A DNA stretch of 30,019 nt from Melioribacteraceae bacterium (GCA_015486905.1 WFQV01000494.1:1-30019), one strand, 5' to 3'. Shown: positions 1 through 7,560, numbered from the stretch's first letter. Notes: generated from the sequence alone by a model not told the origin. Translations and numbers: made by a program.

Positions 1-396
1 CTCCAAAATAACCGCTGCCGCACCTTTGTCGATTCTCCCCTTTTCTCTTCTTTTTTCCCTCGAAGGAACTGTCTGTATTATCCTTTCCCAGGCAATCGTG
101 GAAGAATATCGCTCATCAAATAAAGTCACTTTGAGTTTAAGTGTATTTTCCAAAATAGTTTTGAATTTTTCCACCTCTTCCGAAATTAACGCTTTGCTCC
201 CGTCTTCTTTTGAGGGATAACCGAGCACTATTTTTTTTACTTCCTTCTCTTTGACAATTTTTAATAACTCGGGAACTGCTTTGGAATTATTGGGAATAGT
301 AACAAGAGGAATCGCAAACATATTCAAAGGGTCCGATACTGCTACTCCGATTCTTTTTTTACCATAATCAATTGCTAAAATTCTTTTTGAAGTCAT
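1..396 (-). CDS. ruvX: Holliday junction resolvase-like YqgF/RuvX, 3' end outside window
   Basis: Translating the minus strand from the ATG at 396 gives 132 residues that run off the window edge, so the last few residues are missing. The N-terminus has the RNase H-fold signature IDYGKKRIGVAVSD (Asp10). A second acidic motif, FDERYSS, lies at 93-99 (Asp94, Glu95), and RIDKGAAAVILE at 121-132 carries Asp123. These are the three conserved acidic motifs of the YqgF/RuvX family, which acts in pre-16S rRNA 5'-end maturation and was proposed as an alternative Holliday junction nuclease. The family is usually about 135-150 aa, so little is lost. The gene reads away from rel; the 605-bp spacer upstream of it is full of repeats. 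Confidence 0.93.
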   Translation of the reverse strand, partial: MTSKRILAIDYGKKRIGVAVSDPLNMFAIPLVTIPNNSKAVPELLKIVKEKEVKKIVLGYPSKEDGSKALISEEVEKFKTILENTLKLKVTLFDERYSSTIAWERIIQTVPSREKRREKGRIDKGAAAVILE

Positions 397-454
397 AACG
401 AGAAATTATATTGAGACAAGTTTCATCTGTTTATATTTTTATTCCTGAATATAT

Positions 455-542
455 GAGATTTCTCTCCCGCCAAGGCGGGATCGAAATGACAATTTACTTT
501 TTCTGTCATATCGACCCCCGATTTATCGGGGGGAGATATCTC
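455..542. repeat. Head-to-head pair of REP-like palindromic elements
   Basis: The left arm (455-491) reads GAGATTTCTC, then a hairpin CCCGCCAAGGCGGG, then TCGAAATGACA. The right arm (504-542) is the mirror image: TGTCATATCGA, a different hairpin (CCCCCGAT, TT, ATCGGGGGG) and AGATATCTC. The outer flanks match as an imperfect inverted repeat while the two inner hairpins differ in sequence. This is the layout of a REPIN, two REP sequences in opposite orientation. REP families are often moved by RAYT (TnpA-REP) transposases, but none is encoded in this window. Confidence 0.75.
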
Positions 543-696
543 GTAGTTTATAATCATTCTCTTGTGTGTTTAAAAATCAATAATGTCTGTTTCATCTGTT
601 TATTTCTCTACCAAGTTTTGTCACGATTTTTATCTTCCCCAAATGAGCAAAACCAAAAATCGCGCCAAAACACTTTTGTGTTTTCTCTCGTCCTAA

Positions 697-716
697 CCCC
701 GAGCTGAAGCTCGGGG
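697..716. repeat. GC-rich perfect palindrome
   Basis: CCCCGAGCT and AGCTCGGGG are separated by GA, a 9-bp perfect stem with a 2-base loop. It sits in AT-rich non-coding DNA and is followed by ATGAAATGTCG, which resembles the AATGACA-type flank of the REP-like pair upstream. It is probably another member of the same palindrome class. It has no T-tract next to it, so it is not a standard intrinsic terminator. Confidence 0.6.
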
Positions 717-834
717 CTAATGAAATGTCGCTCATGTAGAGTTTTGTTAAAATTATTTTGTACGCTTTGTTTTTCGGTAATATGTAACAAGTCTTAACCT
801 CAACCTCCAAACAAAAAATATCAGAACAATCAGC

Positions 835-874
835 CATCCAACCATCCAATCATCCAGCCATCCAACCATGCAAT
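835..874. repeat. Degenerate 8-bp tandem array (CATCCAAC type)
   Basis: Five consecutive 8-mers: CATCCAAC, CATCCAAT, CATCCAGC, CATCCAAC and CATGCAAT. The period is 8, so this is not a coding repeat. The first two and a half units recur exactly at 6385-6403, where they also precede a CCTGCC palindrome. It is the first block of a composite element found twice in this window. Confidence 0.75.
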
Positions 875-898
875 CAATCTAATCCTCACGCATTCATC

Positions 899-941
899 AC
901 CTGCCTACCGCCTACCTGCCGGTAGGCAGGGCAGGCAGGTT
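899..941. repeat. Nested CCTGCC/GGCAGG palindrome
   Basis: An outer arm ACCTGCC pairs with GGCAGGT. Inside it, CCTACCTGCC pairs with GGTAGGCAGG around a CCGG-type centre, so the element looks like one palindrome nested in another. Near-perfect 24-bp relatives are at 6426-6449 and 7463-7486. The flanks are AT-rich CATTCATC and TTCATAAATA. It lies about 60 bp downstream of the rel stop codon and could form a strong hairpin there. Confidence 0.8.
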
Positions 942-993
942 CATAAATAATATCATTTACTTGGGTGTCTTAAAATTAGTCATGTTTGTTTCC
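941..993. repeat. 53-bp dispersed repeat, copy 1
   Basis: This block matches 6456-6508 at roughly 46 of 53 positions in the same orientation. A 22-bp core (964-985 here, 6479-6500 there) is identical and contains GTCTTAAAATTAGTCATG. In both places it directly follows a CCTGCC palindrome and a CATCCAAC-type array. Its role is unknown. The identical core could be a protein-binding site or just the conserved end of a repeat family. Confidence 0.75.
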
Positions 994-1001
994 TTAAGGA
1001 T

Positions 1002-3167
1002 TTATTGGTTAAATCTTTCAGCGTGAAATATTCCCGGCGATTTTTTTAATCTTTCTATTAAGCGATTAAGATGCTCCAAGTCCGAAACGTAAACGGTAAC
1101 CGTCCCTTCGAAATAAGAATCGTGGGAACTGATGTTTACCGACTTAATATTTGTGTTCCTGTAATTTGTAATGCTGTTAGAAATTGACTGCAGAATACCG
1201 GGTTTGTCTTCACCTTTAATTTTAATTCCTGCAACAAAGAAAGAGCCTTCGGTTTTGGGCCACGAGACGGGAACAAGTCTGTCTTCATGATTTTCAGCAA
1301 GTGCAATTAAATTTTTGCAATTCCTTCTGTGAATTTTAATCCCTTCCCCAACTGTAATAAAACCGATTATGGGATCACCGGGGATAGGGTTGCAGCATTT
1401 GGCAAATTTGTAAATAATTCCCTTATGTTCACCCTCCACCAATATCCCGCCGGCATCTTGCCTGGCAATGCGTGCAAATTTGTCAAATTCAATTTCAACT
1501 TTATTTTCCTCCGGTTCAATTACTTCGGGATTCAGAATTTTATTTAAATCCACTTCACCTTGGGCAATGGCAATAAAAAATCTCTTTGCATTATCGAACT
1601 TCAATTTATTTGCTAATCTTTGAACGTCGTCCTGATTAAAAGAGAGTTTGAGTTTTTTAATTGTCTTTTCCCAAATTTCTTTCCCTTCTTTTGCCCTTTG
1701 CTCCTCGGCTTTGTTAATATATCTTCTAATGTTTGTTTTTGCTTTGTGGGTTTGAACAAACCTCAGCCAGCTCGGATTAGGGTGCTGGTTTTTCGAGGTT
1801 AAAATTTCCACTCTGTCACCGCTTTTAAGAGGAGTATTCAACGGTACGATTTTTCCGTTAACCTTTGCCCCAATGCAATGGTATCCCACCTTAGTGTGAA
1901 TTTCGAAAGCAAAATCAACCGGTGTGGAATTAATCGGCAGGCGTCTCAAATCACCGGCAGGTGTAAAAACGTAAATCTCATCCTGGTAAAGATTCAATCT
2001 GAAACTTGCCAACAATTCCTGCGTGGCTTCGTCTTTGTTAGAACCTTCGAAAATTTCTCTAATCCAATTCACCCACTCTTCGATATCTCTGTCTTTGGTA
2101 AAGTTTTCTTCTTTGTAACGCCAATGTGCAGCAACACCTTTCTCGGCAATCTCGTGCATTTTCCTCGTTCTGATTTGCACTTCCACAAGTTTACCGTCGG
2201 GACCTACAACCGTAGTGTGCAAAGATTGGTAATTGTTTTTCTTGGGAATTGAAATATAATCTTTAAATCTGTCAGGAATAGGTTTGTAAAGCTCGTTAAC
2301 TATCCCTAACACAAAGAAGCATTGGTGGGGATTGTCTTCCTCCAATATTATTCGTATTGCAAGCAAATCATAGATACCTTCGAAAGTTGTATTCCGCTTA
2401 ATCATTTTACGGTAGATGCTGTAAAGGTGCTTCGGGCGACCGGTAATTTCGTATTTCAGTCCGTATTTGTTAAGGCTTTCAATTATCGGCTGTTTGAATC
2501 TGTTGATGTAAGCCTCCCGCTCTCTCCTTTTTTCTTTAATCTTTCTTGCCAAATCCTCGTAAGCCTGCCTGTTGAGATATTTAAAAGCCAAATCTTCCAG
2601 TTCCCATTTTACGCGTCCCAGACCAAATCGGTGAGCGAATGGTGCGTAAATTTCAAGCGTTTCTTTTGCAATTCGCCTTTGTTTTTCAATTGGCATTGCA
2701 TCCAGAGTTCGCATATTGTGAAGCCTATCGGCAAATTTTACAAGCATTACGCGAACATCTTTAACCATCGAGAGAAGAAGTTTACGGTAATTTTCGGCTT
2801 GGTTAATATCCCGCCCGCGGAAAACTCCGCTAATTTTTGTAACACCATCTACTATTTCCGCTACCTCGGGAGAAAATTCCTTCTCAATAAAATCCAATGT
2901 GTAATCAGTATCTTCCACCACATCATGAAGCAATGCGGCTACAACCGAAATATCGTCGAGAGGTATTTCGCGAGCGACAATCATTGCAACTTCGAAAGGA
3001 TGTGTAAAATAGGGCTCACCCGACACTCTGAAGTGATCCTTATGCGCTTCGGAACTTAATTGGAAGGCTTTTATAATTATCTCTTTGTCAACTTTGTAAA
3101 GATTTGCATCACAAGTTTCCAAGAGTTCTTCCAACATCTTTTTTGCTTTTACAGCCGGGACAGCCAT
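1002..3167 (-). CDS. rel: Bifunctional (p)ppGpp synthase/hydrolase, RelA/SpoT family
   Basis: This 721-aa, full-length Rel/SpoT protein makes and degrades the stringent-response alarmone. The HD hydrolase domain is intact: His56 (YFTHP), His81-Asp82 (LLHDVVEDT) and Asp147/Asn151 (FADRLHNMR). The synthetase domain is also intact: Asp267 in YDLLAIRI, RFKD at 300-303 and Glu329 in VEVQIRT. RFKD, rather than the acidic ExDD of RelA, is the mark of bifunctional enzymes. A TGS domain covers about 397-457. CCNPIPGD at 591-598 with His613 and Cys617 forms the zinc-finger/RIS region, and an ACT domain fills about 644-715. The ATG is preceded by AAGGT. Both activities being intact suggests it could serve as the main Rel enzyme, though other copies cannot be excluded. 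The next gene upstream is 57 bp away. Confidence 0.97.
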   Translation of the reverse strand: MAVPAVKAKKMLEELLETCDANLYKVDKEIIIKAFQLSSEAHKDHFRVSGEPYFTHPFEVAMIVAREIPLDDISVVAALLHDVVEDTDYTLDFIEKEFSPEVAEIVDGVTKISGVFRGRDINQAENYRKLLLSMVKDVRVMLVKFADRLHNMRTLDAMPIEKQRRIAKETLEIYAPFAHRFGLGRVKWELEDLAFKYLNRQAYEDLARKIKEKRREREAYINRFKQPIIESLNKYGLKYEITGRPKHLYSIYRKMIKRNTTFEGIYDLLAIRIILEEDNPHQCFFVLGIVNELYKPIPDRFKDYISIPKKNNYQSLHTTVVGPDGKLVEVQIRTRKMHEIAEKGVAAHWRYKEENFTKDRDIEEWVNWIREIFEGSNKDEATQELLASFRLNLYQDEIYVFTPAGDLRRLPINSTPVDFAFEIHTKVGYHCIGAKVNGKIVPLNTPLKSGDRVEILTSKNQHPNPSWLRFVQTHKAKTNIRRYINKAEEQRAKEGKEIWEKTIKKLKLSFNQDDVQRLANKLKFDNAKRFFIAIAQGEVDLNKILNPEVIEPEENKVEIEFDKFARIARQDAGGILVEGEHKGIIYKFAKCCNPIPGDPIIGFITVGEGIKIHRRNCKNLIALAENHEDRLVPVSWPKTEGSFFVAGIKIKGEDKPGILQSISNSITNYRNTNIKSVNISSHDSYFEGTVTVYVSDLEHLNRLIERLKKSPGIFHAERFNQ

Positions 3168-3224
3168 TTTTACCTTGTTTTTATTCTATATTTAAACTAT
3201 TTCTTTCTAAATGTCAATAAAATA

Positions 3225-4259
3225 CTAATTTATTTTTAATTTTTTAACCATTCTTTCTTTTAGTTGTTCCACGCGGTCAAGGCGGTTTCCTAATTTTTCT
3301 TTCTCATATTCCGTGTAATTTAAACTAAGTATTTCCTCACAAATCTTTTTTGCTTCGGCATATTTTTTCAAGGCGGCATCATTCATTGCAATTTTGTGCA
3401 GAAGAATTGCCTCCCAATAATTAGATAAACAACCGTCGTGCTTTCGCGATTCAATGAGTTCGTTAAAATATTTATTCGCCTCGGTTTTGTCAATGCCGTT
3501 GTACGAATGTGCCAAAGCGTAAATAAAGTAACGGGAATAAGGGTATTTTTTAACTGCTTTTTGAGCAATTTCTTTCGCAAGTTCAAAATGCTTTTGATGA
3601 ATGTAAATCCAGATTAAAGATTCCAAACCGAAGTGGTAAAGAATATTATTCTTCCTCAAACCCAATTTTAATAATCTCAGCCCTAACTGTCTTTCGTCCC
3701 GGACTAAAGGGAGCCAATGAACGGAGCGGGTTTTCTCGCTCAGCCAATATTTGTACGTGCCGATTGCCACTTGCGCCGCAGCGAATAACGAATCTTCTCT
3801 CAGGCACGATTCAAATTTTTCTAACGCTCTAAGACCGCTAAAGAAAGCCGAAAGATAATCTCCTTCCTTGTATTTAAAGTAAGCCAGCACCCCCTCCGTT
3901 AAACCGTTAAAGAAATAATTTTCAGCGTTGGGATTATTCTCCAACAGAGAATCCGAAATGACCGCTGCTTTTGACAAATCCGCTTCAATTTTCAAATCAT
4001 TTAACGGAACGCCTTTATCTTCACTAACAGCCATCTCATTCAATACAGGTAAAATGTAAGTTACCGGGTAGCTGGGGAAGTGCCGCTTTAGTATTTTGCT
4101 GTAGTTATTTGCCTCCCAATTACTGTTAACAAGTAAGCTCCAAATGCTGCTTTGCACCAAATATTCCACATTACCGTTGTTAAGGTACTGAGCGTCACCT
4201 TGCTCGGCAAAAAGCAAAATCAAAAAACTAAAGAGTACCGTACGTCCTATCGCCCGCAT
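3225..4259 (-). CDS. Secreted TPR-like protein of unknown function
   Basis: The protein has 344 aa. Residues 1-23 form a signal peptide (hydrophobic LFSFLILLFAEQGDAQ, cleavage probably after DA), so it should be periplasmic. The rest is helical with TPR-like pairs, for example SAFFSGLRALEKFESCLREDS and HFELAKEIAQKAVKKYPYSRY, and a charged C-terminus. I do not recognise a named family. The ATG lies inside the end of upp, a 32-bp overlap. No better downstream start keeps the signal peptide, so translation is probably coupled to upp. The pairing with upp and a disulfide reductase gives no clear functional hint. Confidence 0.8.
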   Translation of the reverse strand: MRAIGRTVLFSFLILLFAEQGDAQYLNNGNVEYLVQSSIWSLLVNSNWEANNYSKILKRHFPSYPVTYILPVLNEMAVSEDKGVPLNDLKIEADLSKAAVISDSLLENNPNAENYFFNGLTEGVLAYFKYKEGDYLSAFFSGLRALEKFESCLREDSLFAAAQVAIGTYKYWLSEKTRSVHWLPLVRDERQLGLRLLKLGLRKNNILYHFGLESLIWIYIHQKHFELAKEIAQKAVKKYPYSRYFIYALAHSYNGIDKTEANKYFNELIESRKHDGCLSNYWEAILLHKIAMNDAALKKYAEAKKICEEILSLNYTEYEKEKLGNRLDRVEQLKERMVKKLKIN

Positions 4260-4854
4260 CGCCTAATCCAGGTAAAATGTAACCGCGTTCGTTCAGTTCT
4301 CTGTCCAATGCCGCAATGTAAACAGGCACATCAGGGTGGTCTTTCCACAATTTTTCCACCCCTTCGGGTGCGGCAATTAAACCGGCAAATACCAAGTCGC
4401 TTGCTCCCTTAGCTTTCAGAAAATTAATTGCAGCCGAGGCGCTACCGCCTGTTGCAAGCATGGGGTCAAGAACAATCGTTTTTGAAATTTCCAATTCTTT
4501 TGGGGTTTTGTAATAATATTCGACCGGCTGTAAAGTTTCTTCATCCCGTGCAAGACCAATATGACCTACCTTTGCCGAGGGGACCATTTCAATGAACGAA
4601 TTCACAAAACTTAGTCCGGCACGCAAAACCGGTACAAGTACTATTTGCTTTTTTAATTTGTAACCGACCGTTTTTTCAAGAGGTGTTTCAACCTCAATTT
4701 CTTTAAGTTCAAAGGTTTTGCTAATTTCAATTGCCAAAGCGTAAGCAATTCTTTTTAGCGCCAATCGGAATTGATATTCTTTGGTTTCTTTATTCCTCAA
4801 ATAAGTAAGGTCCCGTTTTACGATGGGATTTTCAACGATATGTAAATTTTGCAT
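4228..4854 (-). CDS. upp: Uracil phosphoribosyltransferase
   Basis: The enzyme converts uracil and PRPP to UMP in pyrimidine salvage. It has 208 aa, the normal family length. The PRPP loop LDPMLATGGSA is at 129-139. VPVLRAGLSF lies at 74-83, and the uracil-binding C-terminus GYILPGLGDAGDR at 191-203. I chose the ATG at 4854 over an in-frame TTG at 4866: the ATG has GGAG six bases upstream, and this start leaves a 1-bp gap after the upstream stop codon. The gene is thus tightly coupled to the disulfide reductase before it, and the downstream TPR gene starts within its 3' end. No key residue appears to be missing. Confidence 0.96.
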   Translation of the reverse strand: MQNLHIVENPIVKRDLTYLRNKETKEYQFRLALKRIAYALAIEISKTFELKEIEVETPLEKTVGYKLKKQIVLVPVLRAGLSFVNSFIEMVPSAKVGHIGLARDEETLQPVEYYYKTPKELEISKTIVLDPMLATGGSASAAINFLKAKGASDLVFAGLIAAPEGVEKLWKDHPDVPVYIAALDRELNERGYILPGLGDAGDRTYGTL

Positions 4855-4855
4855 T

Positions 4856-6211
4856 TTAATCTCCAAGTGCTTTTCTTCCTAAAATAGAAAGGATATTAAC
4901 AAACGGTGCGTTAGGTGGCGTGTAATTGAAATTCACTTTTGCCAAATCTTCAACTTTTGCTTTCTTTAGAATCATTGCGGAAATCAAATCCGCCATGCCT
5001 GGTGCTTCGGCTCCTCCCAAGAAGGATGCACCCAAAATCAAACCGGTATCTTTTTCAAAAATCAGCTTACCGAAAATTTTTCTGCTCTGCGGCATTACGC
5101 CAATTAGATTCGGCGCTACGGTGGAAACCGTCGAATAACCGAATTCGAATCTTTTGGCTTCCCGAGAGGTTAAACCTGCCGATGCGTAAACGTCATTAAA
5201 AATTTTCACAGCCGAATTACGCACTACGGGTTCGACGAAAACGTTTCCACCGGCAGCATTTGCCCCCGCCGCGTGCCCGTATTCGTGCGCGTAAGTTGCC
5301 AAAGGAATGTATTCATATTTGCCCGTGATTCTGTTTTGCAATTCAACATTATCCCCGGCAGCGTAAATAAATTGGTTCGAGGTCCTTGCTTTTTTATCTA
5401 TTCGCAAACCGCCGAATTTACCGATTTCCAATTTTGCCGAAACAGCCAAAGTATTATTAGGTACAACTCCCATTGAAACAAGCACCATATCGGTTTCTAT
5501 TATTTCACTTCCAATTTTAACACCGGTAATTTTTTTGCTGCTTTCAATAAATTTCGGATTGGCAACGTCTCCAATAAATCTAACTTTCTCTTTCTGAAGC
5601 CCTTCCAAGACCAAATTTGAGATTTCTTCTTCCGCATTCGGGATAGGAAGCGGGGCTAAATCTATTATTGTTATTTCGTAACCCAATTTTTTAAATGATT
5701 CGGCGGTTTCAAGTCCGATGTAACTACCTCCGATAATCAAAATGTTTTTAACGGTTGCGGATTCCAAATAATTTTTAATTTTTAAGAAAGTATCCACCGA
5801 CTTAAGTATGAACACATTCCCGTAATTGCCGGTTAAAGCCGGATGCATTCGCGCTTTTGAACCGGTGGTAAGAATCAGAGAATCGTAATCGTCAATGAAT
5901 TCTTTATCTTCATTAAGATTTTTTACACGAATAAATTTTTCTTTCGGATTTATTTCGGTAACGAGATGCCTTAAAAAAACCTTCACACCCTTTTTATCGA
6001 AGAAACTTTTGTCGTCGAAGAAAACAACGTTCCGGTAATCTTCAATTTCGCCTGCCAAAACATAAGGAAGTTCGCAAGTACCTGTAGAAATAAAATTCCC
6101 CGATTCGTAAAGTACAACTTCTGCTTCGGGATTTACTCTTTTTGCTTTTGCTGCCGCTGCCGGGCCGGCTGCATTACCACCAACTACAATAATTTTATTA
6201 ATTCTTTTCAT
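4856..6211 (-). CDS. FAD/NAD(P)H disulfide reductase, CoA-disulfide reductase/NADH oxidase family
   Basis: This 451-aa flavoprotein belongs to the pyridine nucleotide-disulfide oxidoreductase class. The FAD-binding N-terminus is VVGGNAAGPAAAAKAKR. A single redox cysteine, Cys46, sits in TGTCELPYVLAG, the place of the CGLPY/CALPY motif of CoA-disulfide reductases and NADH oxidases. The NAD(P)H Rossmann motif IIGGSYIGLE is at 159-168 and the second FAD motif YAAGDNVE at 283-290. A dimerisation domain fills about 325-450. One active cysteine rather than a CxxxxC pair points to CoA-disulfide, CoA-persulfide/polysulfide reductase or NADH oxidase activity; sequence alone does not separate these. 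The gene leads a three-gene operon with upp and a TPR gene. The repeat tract upstream should contain its promoter. Confidence 0.9.
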   Translation of the reverse strand: MKRINKIIVVGGNAAGPAAAAKAKRVNPEAEVVLYESGNFISTGTCELPYVLAGEIEDYRNVVFFDDKSFFDKKGVKVFLRHLVTEINPKEKFIRVKNLNEDKEFIDDYDSLILTTGSKARMHPALTGNYGNVFILKSVDTFLKIKNYLESATVKNILIIGGSYIGLETAESFKKLGYEITIIDLAPLPIPNAEEEISNLVLEGLQKEKVRFIGDVANPKFIESSKKITGVKIGSEIIETDMVLVSMGVVPNNTLAVSAKLEIGKFGGLRIDKKARTSNQFIYAAGDNVELQNRITGKYEYIPLATYAHEYGHAAGANAAGGNVFVEPVVRNSAVKIFNDVYASAGLTSREAKRFEFGYSTVSTVAPNLIGVMPQSRKIFGKLIFEKDTGLILGASFLGGAEAPGMADLISAMILKKAKVEDLAKVNFNYTPPNAPFVNILSILGRKALGD

Positions 6212-6369
6212 ATGTTTTTTTTAGCCGCTAATTACACGAATTTTCGCGAATGTTTTTAAACCTGTAATCAAGCTAACTTTCCTTTTATTTGTGCATTCCT
6301 TATTTCTACAATTAGAATCGCTATTTAAGTGATAGAGCTTACAAATTGCATCTTTCATTCCAACCATTT

Positions 6370-6403
6370 ATCCAACTATGCATTCATCCAACCATCCAAT
6401 CAT
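6370..6403. repeat. Degenerate 8-bp tandem array, second locus
   Basis: Units TATCCAAC, TATGCATT, CATCCAAC, CATCCAAT and the beginning of CATACATT follow one another in 8-bp phase. Nineteen bases at 6385-6403 are identical to part of the array at 835-874. After about 6408 the period changes to 7 (CATCATT, CATAATT) up to the palindrome at 6426. Confidence 0.7.
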
Positions 6404-6425
6404 ACATTCATCATTCATAATTCAT

Positions 6426-6449
6426 AACCTGCCTACCGGCAGGCAGGTT
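6426..6449. repeat. 24-bp CCTGCC palindrome inside a CATAATT array
   Basis: AACCTGCCT pairs with AGGCAGGTT around a CCGG centre, with one asymmetric base pair. The word CATCATTCATAATT occurs on both sides of the palindrome, at about 6410-6423 and 6450-6463. The palindrome therefore looks inserted into a pre-existing heptamer array, or the array has grown around it. Confidence 0.8.
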
Positions 6450-6455
6450 CATCAT

Positions 6456-6508
6456 TCATAATTAATATCATTCCCTTAGGTGTCTTAAAATTAGTCATGT
6501 ATATTTCA
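6456..6508. repeat. 53-bp dispersed repeat, copy 2
   Basis: This is the partner of 941-993 in the same orientation, with an identical 22-bp core at 6479-6500. Both copies follow a CCTGCC palindrome immediately. A weak third echo (TGTCTTTTAAAATTA) appears near 6748. Confidence 0.75.
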
Positions 6509-6817
6509 TTTCTTTACTTCGTTTTAATCATTAAATAAATAATATTTAAATATAAATATTTAATCTCACAAAAACCTATTTGGCGATAAAGGTACAGGTT
6601 TAGAATCGGTGCCAAAAAAAATCAGAAAGGAGAAATAAGAAATAGATAAACGTAAGACGCGAGACGTTAGTCTCATTATTAGTTGAAAGTTGAAAATGGA
6701 AAGTAGTAAGTTTCAATGTACAATGGACAATTTTTCTGATTAGAAGTGTCTTTTAAAATTAACTTCGATACCTTCGGCATCGTTTTTTAATTTTCGTTAT
6801 TTTTTTCTAATTACATT

Positions 6818-6854
6818 CGACCCCCGACACTTAACTCCGTCAAGGTCGGGGTCG
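6818..6854. repeat. Inverted repeat CGACCCCCGAC / GTCGGGGTCG
   Basis: Arms at 6818-6828 and 6845-6854 are complementary apart from one extra C, with a 16-base loop. The CCCCGA-rich stem resembles the right-hand hairpin of the REP-like pair at 504-542. It is probably another dispersed palindrome. Confidence 0.6.
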
Positions 6855-6880
6855 CAGGGCTTATTTTTTACTGTTCCAAG

Positions 6881-6953
6881 AGAACCCCGAAGGGGTTCAA
6901 AGTCTGTAGAATAAAGAATCAACAAGAGGGAAAAGAACCCTGAAGGGGTTCAA
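6881..6953. repeat. Two GAACCCC-GGGGTTC hairpins as direct repeats
   Basis: GAACCCCGAAGGGGTTC at 6882-6898 and GAACCCTGAAGGGGTTC at 6935-6951 are short hairpins 53 bp apart. Both are framed by AGAACCC and GGTTCAA. The spacing and shared edges suggest tandem copies of one REP-like unit. No T-tract follows either, so they are unlikely to be intrinsic terminators. Confidence 0.7.
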
Positions 6954-7296
6954 GTTAATGTTCGCTAAATCGAAAATCTTGGATGTTTGGATGATCTGCC
7001 TTCGCTCGCATTCTGCGGGGTACATCGCGACAGGTCCACCTTCGTTAGCGATTTCACGAATTTTAGAGATGCATCCCGTTAACTTCGTGTTTTAACCCGA
7101 AGGCGTTACAAACCAAAACTCCAAAAAGTTTTGGCGTGATTTCCCTCGCCCTTGGCGGGACAGGCCCCGACGTTGGCTGGGCGGGTTCGCGCCTTTGGCG
7201 AGACAAGCAAAAATCTTTTGCCACCAAATTTAAACTTGTACCACGATAAATTGCAAGCACAAATTAGTTAACAGCGAACAGACAACAGCTTTCGTC

Positions 7297-7359
7297 ACTC
7301 GCCACTTAAGGCTTACGACTCGTTAATCGCCAGACGCAAGAAGTAAGACGTAAGAAGTT
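7297..7359. repeat. Nine-unit degenerate 7-bp tandem array
   Basis: The DNA divides cleanly into 7-mers, including ACTCGCC, ACTTAAG, ACTCGTT, AGACGCA and AGACGTA. The same kinds of unit occur in the same order at 29954-30019, about 22.6 kb away. A three-unit relative (ACGTAAG, ACGCGAG, ACGTTAG) is at 6650-6670. Short 7-bp degenerate arrays of this kind resemble the STRR sequences described in cyanobacteria; that comparison is by form only. Confidence 0.75.
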
Positions 7360-7393
7360 CGAGTACTCGTCAATCGTATTTCATTTGTTATTC

Positions 7394-7436
7394 GTTTAGA
7401 GGTTTAGTTCGCCTTCGGCGGTTTAGAAGTTTAGAA
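7394..7436. repeat. GTTTAGAA 8-bp array interrupted by a CGCC/GGCG hairpin
   Basis: Units GTTTAGAG and GTTTAG are followed by a 13-bp insert with the hairpin CGCCTTCGGCG (7410-7420), then two GTTTAGAA units. A clean four-unit relative without the insert lies at 7561-7592 (GTTTAGAG, GTTTATTG and two GTTTAGGA). Confidence 0.7.
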
Positions 7437-7462
7437 ACACTTAGAGTGAACAGAAAATTTTT

Positions 7463-7505
7463 AACCTGCCTGCCGGCAGGTAGGTTTTTAATTTTTAATT
7501 TTTAA
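7463..7505. repeat. 24-bp CCTGCC palindrome next to a TTTTTAA array
   Basis: The palindrome at 7463-7486 (AACCTGCCT and AGGTAGGTT around GCCGGC) is followed by three TTTTTAA units at 7485-7505 and preceded by ATTTTTAA. This is the third CCTGCC palindrome in the window bordered by short tandem DNA. Confidence 0.75.
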
Positions 7506-7560
7506 TTGAATAAGTTCGTGTCGTCCGTATTCTATTGTTCTCGTCATTCATTCGGTCTTC

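Larger units (their letters stand above)
397..1001. other. Gene-free, repeat-filled spacer between ruvX and rel
   Basis: No convincing coding sequence was found. The stretch holds, in order, an inverted pair of REP-like elements (455-542), a GC-rich palindrome (697-716), an 8-bp-period tandem tract (835-874), a nested CCTGCC palindrome (899-941) and a block shared with 6456-6508. Small open frames here run through the palindromes and have no family resemblance. The ruvX promoter must lie near 400-450 but has no clear consensus. The GC-rich hairpin at 899-941 lies about 60 bp past the rel stop codon and could end rel transcription. Confidence 0.7.

Noticed and set aside
411..849. Open frames on both strands in the ruvX-rel spacer
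   Set aside because: They read through REP-like hairpins, overlap one another and show no protein-like pattern.
2322..3059. 245-codon plus-strand open frame
   Set aside because: It lies antisense to the intact HD and synthetase domains of rel, where codon constraint on the other strand explains it.
4855..4866. TTG start for upp four codons upstream of the ATG
   Set aside because: The ATG at 4854 has GGAG at good spacing and leaves a 1-bp gap to the upstream stop codon.
6882..6951. GAACCC hairpins as intrinsic terminators
   Set aside because: No run of T follows either stem on either strand, and they lie far from any stop codon (about 670 bp from the nearest gene).
7063..7260. 65-codon open frame on the minus strand in the repeat island
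   Set aside because: It runs through GC-rich palindromic DNA, has low-complexity Arg/Pro-rich composition and no recognisable domain or ribosome-binding site.
7297..7359. Possible CRISPR array
   Set aside because: The units are 7 bp with no spacers and no cas genes nearby; this is a degenerate tandem array.
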